From Charina bottae (lineage: Eukaryota; Chordata; Lepidosauria; Squamata; Charinaidae): a DNA stretch of 64,000 bases. Every line of letters starts with the position of its first letter. Within the stretch, counting starts at the first letter, position 1. The translations under genes and the position numbers were made by a program. Positions 55,423-64,000 of this stretch are shown here, one piece after another. The stretch covers positions 179,525,725 to 179,589,724 of the forward strand of contig JALMGJ010000003.1 of assembly GCA_023362775.1 (NCBI GenBank), given 5' to 3'. The notes beneath the pieces were generated by a model. That model worked only from the letters and a program-made list of their open reading frames with translations, was not told the origin of the DNA and did no database searches.

Positions 55423-56101
55423 ACAAATGCTTAAAATAGAGAAAATGCTCCTCAAAAGAGAGAAAAAATCATTATTTGAAAAAATTAACACAAGATATAA
55501 TTTGCCTACAAGAGACATGACACATATTAGAAAAAAGGACATAAAATATTTAATTCATAAAAATTTGGGTGAAGAATTTATTTCAGCAGGAACAAAAAAA
55601 GAAAGAAATGGAGTTGTTTTGTATATAAATCCCCAACTAAAACCAGAACTTGTACTGACTGATGATCATGGTAGATTCATTGGGGTGGAAGTTAATTTGC
55701 ATGGGACTAAGACTTTGATACTGGGAATTTATGCCCCAAATGAGGTTTAAGTACTGTTCTATAAAGGGCTTATGGAGAGATTAATAGGTTTCTCTTATCA
55801 AAATTGGTGTTTGATGGGGGATTGGAATGGAGTGATCTCCCCACAACTGGATAGAACCTCTGAGAAAAATATTAAAATCACTCAAGGCAAATTACAAAAT
55901 TTTTTCTTTGATTTGATGGACAATTTAGGGCTATGTGATATATGGACACAGAAAAATGGCAATTCAAGAGAATACACTTACTTTTCTGAAAGACATAGAT
56001 CCTTTTCAAGAATAGACATGATTTGGATTTCAAAGAACTTGTCTACTAAGGTTTCTAAAGTAGAGATATTACCAAAGACATTTTTGGATCATAATCCATA
56101 A
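55423..56101 (+). pseudogene. L1 endonuclease domain
   Basis: AP-type endonuclease: DIICLQETHD-like sequence in one frame (frameshifted), NGVVLYINPQL, GVEVNLHGTKTLILGIYAPN, a stop near 55748, then WCLMGDWNGVISPQLDRTS and SFSRIDMIWIS, ending KTFLDHNP. Catalytic Glu, Asp-Asn and Asp positions are visible. The final His region (DHNP) is present. Broken by a frameshift and a stop. Confidence 0.85.
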
Positions 56102-56622
56102 CTATAGGCAGATATCATTACTGAATAATGACTACAAGTTGTTCACAAGAATTCTAGCTGATAGACTGAAAATAATTTTGCAAGAATTTATTCATGAGGA
56201 TCAATGTGGGTTTTTACCTAAAAGACGGTTAAAAGACAACATTAGAAATGTGTTGGACATTTTGGAATATTTGGAGCAACTTAATGAAAAACAAGCCACA
56301 TTTTATTTATTTATTTATCAAATTTCGTCACCCCACATCTCCCCCAAAAGAGGATTTGATTTTCTTAGATGCAGAGAAGGCCTTTGACAATTTGAAAGGG
56401 GTTCCTTGTTCAAGGTTTTGGAAGATAGGAATTCTGGAGAGAATGGAGAGAATAAAATGGGTAAGATTGATCTATACTTCACAGAAAGCACAAATAATTG
56501 TTAATGGAGATCTAACAAAACCCTATGAGATACAAAAAGGAATAAGACAGGGATGCCCACTGTCTCCTCTCTTGTTTATTTTGGTTCTTGAAATACTGAA
56601 TATTCATTACATTTATTTATAA
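56102..56622 (+). pseudogene. L1 reverse transcriptase N-terminal fragment
   Basis: Reads YRQISLLNNDYKLFTRILADRLK, DQCGFLPKRRLKDNIRNVLDIL, then, after a short inserted repeat, FLDAEKAFDNL and KGIRQGCPLSPLLFILVLEIL. About 170 residues expected between the endonuclease and YRQISLL are deleted. Sequence after about 56605 is flanking DNA. Confidence 0.87.
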
Positions 56623-57059
56623 ACACTGGCAGTTTCCAGACATAAAATTCAATAGAGTACAATGAAATCCTACAAAATTTCACACACAAAAACACCTGCA
56701 TTACCCAAACTGTGTCAACAAGACATTAACCCAAATAAATGGCAACTCACCATCATTACTAGCATTTAAAAGCTTCCCTGAACCCAATCCCATTAACTGC
56801 ATTACAGAAGGCCAGTGGTAAGGGAGTCAGGTGCACCTTATGGACCAGGTGCTCCAACACATTGGGGGCTCCATACAGAAGGTCTGCCTTTGGGGTGCAT
56901 GAGATGAAATAATGTTGTTCAGTGCCTGAAATGGTTGCCAAATATTGATGTAGAGAAAAATCCTGGTAGGGTTCTGGCAGCTTCCTTCTTCTTCTCTATT
57001 TTTCTTAAGAATTAGTGCTGACTCCCAATTTTACCTTCTGCTTGACACCAGCCTACTGA
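56606..57059. other. no gene recognised
   Basis: Intergenic DNA with nothing recognised. Confidence 0.45.
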
Positions 57060-57125
57060 GAAGAAGCGATGTAGGACACAGAAAGTTGCCTTATACCAAT
57101 TTGGACCACTGATCCATCCAAACCA
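57060..57125 (+). repeat. possible LINE 3' UTR-like repeat
   Basis: GTTGCCTTATACCAATTTGG and ACCACTGATCCATCCA resemble a widespread sauropsid repeat with a GACCATTGGTCCATCTAG-type core. Low confidence. Confidence 0.4.
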
Positions 57126-57183
57126 GTTGTGTGCCAGCATTTTAGGCAAGAGTCTAAGAGTCCTAGCTCCTATGCATCTAAAG

Positions 57184-57476
57184 CAGGGGTACCCAAACTT
57201 TTTGGTACCAGGGACCAGTCGTGGAAGACAATTTTTCCACGGACCAGGAGGGTGGGGTTTGCAGGCATGTGGACCGGGGGGCGGGGTTTGCAGGCGGGAG
57301 CCAATCGCATGGACCGGGGGGGTGGGGTTTGCAGGCGGGAGCCAATCATGCAGACGGGCAGGGTTTGCAGGCGGGAGCCAATCGCGTGGACCACCACTGC
57401 TCACCTGCTGTGTGGCCCACTTCCTAACAGGCCGCGGCCCATTAGTGGGCCACGGCCCACAGGTTGGGGACCCCTG
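57184..57476 (+). mobile_element. non-autonomous hAT MITE (Tip100-like ends)
   Basis: Ends CAGGGGTACCCAAAC and GTTGGGGACCCCTG with an exact 8-bp duplication ATCTAAAG at 57176-57183 and 57477-57484. 293 bp, no transposase. TTTTTCCACGGACC, then about four units of a GGGTTTGCAGGCGGGAGCC-containing repeat (about 38 bp), then GGCCGCGGCCC. The ends and GTACC/GGACC wording suggest a hAT-Tip100-type family. Confidence 0.9.
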
Positions 57477-57735
57477 ATCTAAAGGACTCAAGGAATATAT
57501 TTATTGCTTTTTGCATGGAATATATGTATTTAGTCACTGAGTTCCAGCCATTTTCTAGGGTCCCAATTCATTGGGTTCCTTTTGGTCTCCCTCCCAGGTA
57601 GTAAGCCTCCCTATCGCCCTATAAAAGTATTCTGCCTATTATTTATATGGACAAACTGCTTCCATTTCTCTCTTCAGTGTTGCTCTTTGCTAGTCTCCTC
57701 CTCTGTATACAACCTTGTATAGAGAGATGGATTTT

Positions 57736-58005
57736 TATTTATTTTATTTGTTGGATTTTGAGGCTGCCCAACTCCAAGAAGACTCTGGGCAGCTTACAAT
57801 ATTTAAAAGAATATATAATTTAAAAAGAAACCACATAAATAACATATAGCAAAAAAAAAATCAACAGGGGCTCCACAAACACCCTAATCCCAGGCCTAGG
57901 GACAGAGCCAGGTCTTAAGAGACCTCCAGGATGCTTGAAGGGGAGGAGCCGTACATATCTCCAGGGAGATGCTGTTCCAGAAGGCAGGGGTGGCAATAGG
58001 TTTGC
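57736..58005 (-). repeat. LINE 3'-region fragment (L2/CR1-like)
   Basis: GGCTGCCCAACTCC then AGACTCTGGGCAGCTTACAA, followed by AGAGCCAGGTCTTAAGAG and CTCCAGGGAGATGCTGTTCC, a wording common in sauropsid LINE 3' regions. Boundaries approximate. Confidence 0.5.
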
Positions 58006-59065
58006 TTACTCCTATAAGCATACTCTGCACATGGCATCAGTGATGGAATTATGTGTCCCAAGACTTTAAGCATGTATTGTGCACCTGCCATGGTAGCATT
58101 GACATCAGTTGTTATGACTGAATAAAATATGTGTTTTGATTTCATTCTCTTCATTATGTCCCATTCAAAACTGTAATATCTCTTAACTTCCTGTTGTTTT
58201 CCCATGATGAGTTCAGTTTATAAATAGCTAGTATCTGTCAAGTGATATTATTTTTATTTATGATTTATCATCTCAATAGCTGACACCACTTACGTATAGC
58301 AGGTGGTAGACAGGTATTTGTAACATGAGAAGCATCAAGGCAGTTTGACTTATTAATGGATAATTTGCTGTCAAACATGGAGAAATGCTAAACACCAGCA
58401 GATGTGCATGCAACCTAACAAATGAAAACTCATTTAGTTGAATAAGAAATGTCAGAGGAAACCAATAATGGGAATTCTATGTTTTCTTGAGACTGCTCTG
58501 TGGAATTGCACTTTGCATATTCATCAAATATTGTTTAGGTACTGAATAGGCAGTGTGTTACTATTGTTTGTACTCATGTCAATGATGCCTTTCCTGTGAC
58601 CACAATAAATTTTGCTCCTGTATTATGATCCAAACGGGGATCAGTTCTCAGGATGTTGCCACTGATTTGTAAAGTATAAAGTAATCATTTATATTGTATT
58701 TTATTGCCAACACACTGCAATGGTATTTCTGAAATTAATCATTCCTATATGAACTGAATTTAACTCATAATGCTGTGCTGTTCTATGAATTAAGCATATT
58801 TTCCCCTAGATTTTTTTTGTCCAAGTATTCCAAGTATTGAATGAGTTTCTAAGTGCTGGCACCATCCAAGTTTGCTGCAAATATAATGTATTGCTTCATG
58901 CAAAGAAGTTGTCTGAACATATGAGAACATTTATAACTATTAAGCTGATTTGTAATTGAGCTAAGAAGCCTGCTCAATGTGACAGTCCTCTGTTTTAAAA
59001 GGTCTTAAGAATATATTCATTAATGGAAAATAATTAAATTCCCATCCTCTGTAATTTCTCTGTAC
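58006..59065. other. no gene recognised
   Basis: AT-rich intergenic DNA. Confidence 0.45.
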
Positions 59066-59262
59066 TCCTGTCTTAGGTATGAAAGCCGGCTGGGTGACCT
59101 TGGGCCAGTAACTCTCTCTCAGCCCAACTCACCTCACAGGGTTGTTGTTGTGGGGAAAATAGGAGGAGGAAGGAGTATTAGGTATGTTTTCTGCCTTGAG
59201 TTATTTATAAAAATAATAAAGGTGGGATAAAAAACAAACAAACAAACAAATAAATTCACTCT
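59066..59262 (+). mobile_element. tRNA-derived SINE, 5'-truncated
   Basis: GGTATGAAAGCCGGCTGGGT, GGGTTGTTGTTGTGGGG, CTTGAGTTATTTATAA, then (AAAC)n near 59235. Lacks the tRNA-like head. Confidence 0.85.
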
Positions 59263-60690
59263 TGCCTCTTTCCCTCACACCATCAGCTTAAAGACCAGAG
59301 TATCCTCATTATGTCTAACAAAGTTTCATCCACTTCAGGAAAGTTGATGTGATTTTTATCCAAGCAACAACAGAGGGGCCATCTGATTTTATAAATACTT
59401 TCCGAGAGCTGCTGCTATGACTATGGTTGGATCAACTGGTATTTGGTTGTACAATCATTATAATTAGGAATTGCTACCATCACAGTATTCTTAGTTAGGT
59501 TTTGGGGGAAAACACCAAAGACTTAGGACTTCATTGATTTTTTTTCTGGGTCATTTTTACTGATACTGACTAAAAGAAAGTTTCTTCTAGAAAACAAAAA
59601 CGAAACAGAAAAAGGGTTCTGTTGACCCAGAAACTGTAAACATGTTTTGCCTTTTGTGAAGCTGCTGATTAAAATTCTCTATATGGCAACAGGTTTGAGT
59701 TTTTTAATATTAATTACATAATGCTTTCCAGAATGCTAATGGAGCTAAGTGAGCTATGATGTTACAGTGGTTGTAGAAGGTATAACTTAAGTTATACTTG
59801 TAAAAAAAAAAAAAGAGGAAGATTCCTTGGATGATTATGAATGAAGGAAATCAATATGATGGCATTGGGTACTTCCCCTACAAGGTAGAAGCATCCAAAC
59901 CAGAGTTTTTGTCTCATTGTTTTGTACATTGTAAACTATCTTGACTCTTCACATTTAGGAGAGTGAGAATGGAATTGATTGAACAATATATCTCAACAGT
60001 CCACTGAGGAAGGATGGTTATATTTTTCTTCCTGAAAAACTGTTTGTGTTCCCCAACTTGGTGCTTTCCAGATTTCTTTTTTTTTTGGGGGGGGCACAAT
60101 TTCTATCTTGTCCAACTATCATGATGCTGGGTGTAGCCCAGCATGTCTGCAGGACACCTGTTTGAGAAAGCTGCCACTCCATGTGATGATAATTAGGTAG
60201 CTGCACAAATAGGACATTGAAAATTGATGCTCTGAAAACAACACAATATAAGGACAAACATATTAATGTTGGAAGGTGAGAAAAAGGGAATGGAGAATGA
60301 GAGGAAACTGGTGGAGGCAGGGGGTTGAAGGGAAATAAATGAATGAGATAGAGAATGCCTGTGAATAATAGACTGAATTTCAGCCTAGTAAATAAAGTGC
60401 TAAACAAAAGTGATACAGAATATGCCCCACTAGGCCACTGTAACCATAGCAACTTCCAAAAGCATTCTGCTTGCCTTTTTGGTGGATAGGCCACAAGTAT
60501 AACCCATATTTTATATCTACAATAATTACTCCATGCATATCTTTATAAGAGCAAATAGTTTTGTGTCCTGCTTGTTTACTACAAATGACTGTTGTAGCCT
60601 CTACAAGAACATACTGTTCCCCACTCACCCAAAGAGGGTTACCATATTTGGGCTGAAAAAATGCAGATAACCTCTAAATGGTAACAGAGA
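59263..60690. other. no gene recognised
   Basis: Intergenic DNA. The frame at 60018-60494 (158 residues, minus) shows no domain, and its hydrophobic stretches come from T-rich text. I see no gene. Confidence 0.4.

Positions 60691-60722
<32 letters not shown>
60691..60722 (+). repeat. (GAT)n microsatellite
   Basis: Ten pure GAT units. Confidence 0.95.
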
Positions 60723-60961
60723 GCTGCCACCTAGTGGTTGTCCAGATTCTTGCTGCACAGGTATGGTAATCATACTGTAGTCAAAAATGTGATACAACGG
60801 ATACCATTCCTAAGCCCTCTTTGTATTTGTACTGATTTTTTAAAAAGGGGATAGGAATAATAGCTATGTAAAATGTCACTAGAAAACTTAAAGAACTTTA
60901 ATTAGATCATGACCCTTTTGAAATAGAGTTCTTCCTGCATTTATATAACAACATTTTATTT

Positions 60962-61490
60962 TTTATTCCATTTTTCCATTCAATCATGTCTGATTCTCGG
61001 AGACTGCCTGGACAAGTCCCTGCAGTTTTCCTGGCAGGTTTTTCAGAAGTGGTTTGCCATTGCCTGCTTCCTAGGGCTCAGAGAAAGTGACTGGCCCAAG
61101 GTCACCCAGCTGGCTTTGTGCCTAAGGCGGGACTAGAACTCATGGTCTCCCGGTTTCTAGCCTGATGTCTTAACCACTACACCATAGCCTTCCAAAGTGT
61201 GTGTTGCGACACACTACTGTGTCGCCTCCGGTGTCCTGGTGTGTCGCACAAAAACCCAGAAGCGCTGATGGGGGGAACCGGAAGAAGTGGCACCCCCGCC
61301 AATCGCCGCCGCCGTGCTGATTGGCGGAGTGCCACTTCTTCCGGTTTCCCCCATCAGTGCTTCTGGGTTTTCGTGTGACACACCAGGACACTGCAGGCCA
61401 CGCTGCCACCGCCACTGCCACCACCGCCGCCGTTGGTGTGTGTCACCAACATGAAAAGTGTGGAAAGCTCTGCACTACACCAAACTGGCT
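60962..61490 (-). mobile_element. tRNA-derived SINE interrupted by a hAT
   Basis: Minus-strand SINE: tRNA-like head at the right end (GCCAGTTTGG..TAGTGGTTAAGAC on minus) split by the hAT insertion at 61184-61473. The body has GGTCACCCAGCTGGC. The 3' part (60962-61080) differs from other copies here: TGATTCTCGGAGACTG, TGGCAGGTTTTTCAGAAG. It may be another SINE subfamily with a different tail. Confidence 0.75.
61184..61473 (-). mobile_element. non-autonomous hAT MITE, third copy, nested in SINE
   Basis: Flanked by ACTACACC at 61176-61183 and 61474-61481 (exact 8 bp). The ends (ATAGCCTTCCAAAG and TGTGGAAAGCTCTG) match the family at 3658 and 16299, in inverse order. The core is an imperfect palindrome: AGAAGCGCTGATGGGG near 61258 is mirrored near 61355, with about 50-base arms. 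Confidence 0.88.
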
Positions 61491-61525
61491 CTCTATAACA
61501 AAATTAGTATGACTATTTTTAATTT

Positions 61526-61563
61526 TTAATTAATTAATTAATTAATTAATTAATTAATTAATT
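61526..61563 (+). repeat. (TTAA)n low-complexity repeat
   Basis: About nine TTAA/AATT units beside the SINE tail. Confidence 0.93.
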
Positions 61564-61565
61564 TA

Positions 61566-61792
61566 TATATATATCCCACCTTTATTATTTGTATAAATAA
61601 CTCAAGGCGGTGAACATACCTAATTCTCCTTCCTCCTCCTATTTTCCCCACAACAACCCTGTGAGGTGAGTTGGGCTGAGAGAGAGTGACTGGCCCAAGG
61701 TCACCCATCCGGCTTTCATGCCTAAGGTGGGACTAGAACTCACAGTCTCCTGGTTTCTAGCCCGTTGCCTTAACCACTAGACCAAACTGGCT
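61566..61792 (-). mobile_element. tRNA-derived SINE, near full length
   Basis: Minus strand: head GCCAGTTTGGTCTAGTGG with TTAAGGCAACGGGC, B-box-like GAGTTCTAGTCC, body GGCCAGTCACTCTCTC, tail CTTGAGTTATTTATAC. Single-unit relative of 42306. Confidence 0.9.
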
Positions 61793-62210
61793 ATCTCTCA
61801 AATTTTGGTACAAAGAACTGCTTCCATCTAGTGGCTGTCAAGATTTTTGTAGTGCGTGATAACCCTTATAAAAATAGATGAAATGGAACATTCTGTATAT
61901 AATAAAAATGTTGTCCTCCAACAGTCAAGATCATTCATGCATAAAGAGTATAGGGACTAGCTTGCATCTAATACTTCTTTTCTAGTAACATGTAACATGT
62001 ACTGTTGAAAACATCCATCTTGGGGAATTTAACTAATTTCTCTGACATGCATATTTCTTTCTATTAAATATATGTAGATTCCTCTATTCAGTGACAAATT
62101 CCTCACATTCTATTGTTTAAGAAAAACATCATTATTGTGTCAATCTTACATGCAATAATATAGTGCATTCACTTAACAATAAGAATGCTCATTGTGTTAT
62201 ATACATAGGC
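61793..62210. other. no gene recognised
   Basis: AT-rich DNA up to the RTE target duplication. Confidence 0.45.
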
Positions 62211-62220
62211 ATCATTCAGA

Positions 62221-63018
62221 AACATTAACAATCTTAGATATGCAGATGATACCACTTTGATGGCTGAAAGCGAGGAGGAGTTGAGGAGCCTTATGACGAA
62301 GGTGAAAGAAGAAAGTGCAAAAGTTGGGTTGCAGTTAAACCTCAAAAAAACCAAGATTATGGCAACCAGCTTGATTGATAACTGGCAAATAGAGGGAGAA
62401 AAAGTGGAGGCAGTGACAGACTTTGTATTTCTAGGCGCAAAGATTACTGCAGATGCTGACTGCAGCCAGGAAATCAGAAGACGTCTATTTCTTGGGAAGA
62501 GAGAAATGGCAAATCTTGATAAAATAGTTAAGAGCAGAGACATCACACTGACAACAAAGGTCCGCATAGTTAAAGCAATGGTATTCCCTGTAGTAACCTA
62601 TGGCTGTGAGAGCTGGACCATAAGGAAGGCTGAGTGAAGGAAGATAGATGCTTTTGAACTGTGGTGTTGGAGGAAAATTCTGAGAGTGCCTTGGACTGCA
62701 AGAAGATCAAACCAGTCCATACTCCAGGAAATAAAGCCAGACTGCTCACTTGAGGGAATGATATTAAAGGCAAAACTGAAGTACTTTGGCCACATAATAA
62801 GAAGACAGAATACCCTGGAGAAGAAGCTGATGCTAGGGAAAGTGGAAGGCAAAAGGAAGAGGGGCCGACCAAGGGCAAGATGGATGGATGATATTCTGGA
62901 GGTGACGGACTCAACCATGGGGGAGCTGGGGATGGTGACGGCCGACAGGAAGCTCTGGCGTGGGCCGGTCCATGAAGTCACGAAGAGTCGGAAGCGACTG
63001 AACGAATAAACAACAACA
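62221..63018 (+). mobile_element. RTE/BovB-group LINE, 3' part
   Basis: A 5'-truncated insertion with 10-bp duplications ATCATTCAGA at 62211-62220 and 63019-63028. It begins at NNLRYADD (the RT active site) and runs to EVTKSRKRLNE and an ACAAC tail. The only break seen is TGA at 62635-62637 in place of the Arg codon in AERRKID. Same subfamily as 1-1342 and 48320-52340. Confidence 0.94.
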
Positions 63019-63028
63019 ATCATTCAGA

Positions 63029-64000
63029 TGAGAATGTGCTACTTTACCCTTTGTTAATTTCAGTTGCAATAAATGCTGACAGCTGAACCGTTAATAAATA
63101 GCAAAATTAAGGACTGTTAAATTTATTGCTTCATACGTTTCCATGAACTATAATTCATTTATTATTAAAGAACAGAATATATAGGAATATATAAAAGGGG
63201 AAAAAATAAAGGGAATATGCAGGCGATGGAGAGAATAATAATTGTGTATAAAGAGTATTCACAGAACAATTGTTGATTGGGGTAGCACAAGTAATTCTTA
63301 CATTGGCAAGTTAAGTCAGAAAAATAATGTAAGAAGTCTTAATATATATTCAACCCAGTTGTTTCAGAATGAAATTGTTCTGTATTAAGCATTTTAAAAA
63401 ATCATAGTAATACTCAATGATCACACTTAAATGAGTAAGAGCTTAATGCTAAATAAATAATAATTGTTTTTGTAAGAATCACTCTGGTTTTATTTTAAAT
63501 GACCACTCAGATAAATGGAGCCTTTCTCACAAATATATGTCACACCCACATTATATCATGGATATGATATAATGAAATGGAAAACCACCTGCAATTCCAA
63601 TACTTCATTAACACTAGGAATTCCTGTTGGGAAATAGACTGTATTTAGGACATTTCCTAAGATCCTAAGTACATTTACCTAACTATTAGCATCTTTTAGC
63701 ATCTCACTGTTACTTTCCCTTAGATTAGGCTATATGTATACATTCTTGTATACAACTGTGATTTATAACTCTCTCCCAGATCTAAATGACAGTGAAGTCC
63801 TGCTCAGGTATTTGCCTGAATATATGAGGCCTTTCAACGGAGGACACGATCCAGCACAATAGTCATTTCTCCTGATATTATTACAAGGGTTGGGTGAGGC
63901 ACTCTTGGAGTCTTATGTTTTTTATCTTTCTTGTTTTGATCCTTCAGCTACTACTGCTGAATTTCCAAGATAGTAAATGTCTTCTCTATTCCTGCCCTTG
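63029..64000. other. no gene recognised
   Basis: AT-rich intergenic DNA to the window end. Confidence 0.45.

Larger units (their letters stand above)
54356..56605 (+). mobile_element. L1 LINE, inverted 5' portion
   Basis: Plus-strand L1: the end of ORF1 (54359-54625), endonuclease (55423-56101) and RT start (56102-56605), i.e. the part of L1 upstream of that in 52431-54355 but in opposite orientation. The RT ends at CPLSPLLFILVLEIL, just before where the other part begins. This arrangement is that of twin priming. It contains a BovB insertion (54635-55414), a deletion between endonuclease and RT near 56100, and a small LINE-tail-like insertion near 56300-56352. Confidence 0.85.

Noticed and set aside
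54674..55750. 358-residue plus-strand gene
   Set aside because: Its first two thirds are antisense to the BovB coding strand. Only the end, after 55423, is L1 endonuclease. It is a chance fusion.
60018..60494. 158-residue minus-strand membrane protein
   Set aside because: Hydrophobicity comes from T-rich low-complexity DNA. No domain, start context or exon structure supports it.
60640..60665. Terminal repeat of another TAGGGTGACCATA-type hAT (GGGTTACCATATTTGGG)
   Set aside because: Only one short end resembles it, with no partner end or 8-bp duplication found.

Overview
This looks like nuclear DNA of a squamate reptile (lizard or snake). The basis is the repeat mix: RTE/BovB-group LINEs in several lineages, a Sauria-type tRNA SINE ending in the CCTTTACCTTTT-type tail, other tRNA-derived SINEs, squamate-like L1, Penelope-like elements (PLEs) with GIY-YIG domains, a vertebrate Ty1/copia element and hAT MITEs. 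I found no host exon, conserved RNA gene or CRISPR array. Every long reading frame I can explain belongs to a mobile element.

Layout. 1-1342: RTE 3' part. 1857-1942: (AAGGG)n. 3658-4162: GC-rich hAT MITE with 8-bp target duplications (TSDs). 4616-6724: RTE fragment followed by a PLE. 8611-9304: divergent RTE with an (ATC)n tail. 9.3-16.3 kb: mostly plain AT-rich DNA with decayed fragments. 16299-16646: second GC-rich hAT MITE. 17.9-21.4 kb: BovB 3' end, then an RTE copy interrupted by an L1-type insertion and a SINE. 21812-22787: 5'-truncated L1. 23118-23226: short PLE foldback. 25.3-27.2 kb: cluster of inverted duplications around a Sauria SINE. 27949-34545: RTE split by a young copia element (28319-33075), one of whose LTRs carries a palindromic PLE insertion. 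36669-36743: perfect hairpin. 37173-38811: 1.6-kb hAT MITE filled with GC-rich repeats. 40498-40985: PLE 3' part. 42306-42870: SINE with a four-fold internal duplication. 44705-46987: PLE interrupted by a solo LTR. 48046-52430: L1-type fragment containing a full-length RTE, which itself contains a PLE. 52431-56605: L1 with twin-priming inversion, carrying a SINE and a BovB. 57184-57476: hAT MITE. 59-63 kb: SINEs, a hAT nested in a SINE, and an RTE.

How the parts work together. The autonomous-type parts are RTE (endonuclease plus reverse transcriptase), L1 ORF2, PLE (RT plus GIY-YIG, with terminal hammerhead-like ribozyme motifs) and copia (gag, protease, integrase, RT, with a primer site matching the anticodon arm of initiator tRNA-Met). 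All copies seen are broken. The SINEs and MITEs are non-autonomous. TSDs and nesting order give a relative timeline: RTE (27949) before copia before palindromic PLE; L1-type fragment before RTE (48320) before PLE; PLE (44705) before LTR insertion; SINE before hAT (61184).

The most interesting material is the set of hammerhead-like motifs at PLE ends (including foldback copies), the copia element with half-tRNA-type priming and a deleted RNase H, and the inverted-duplication cluster at 25-27 kb.
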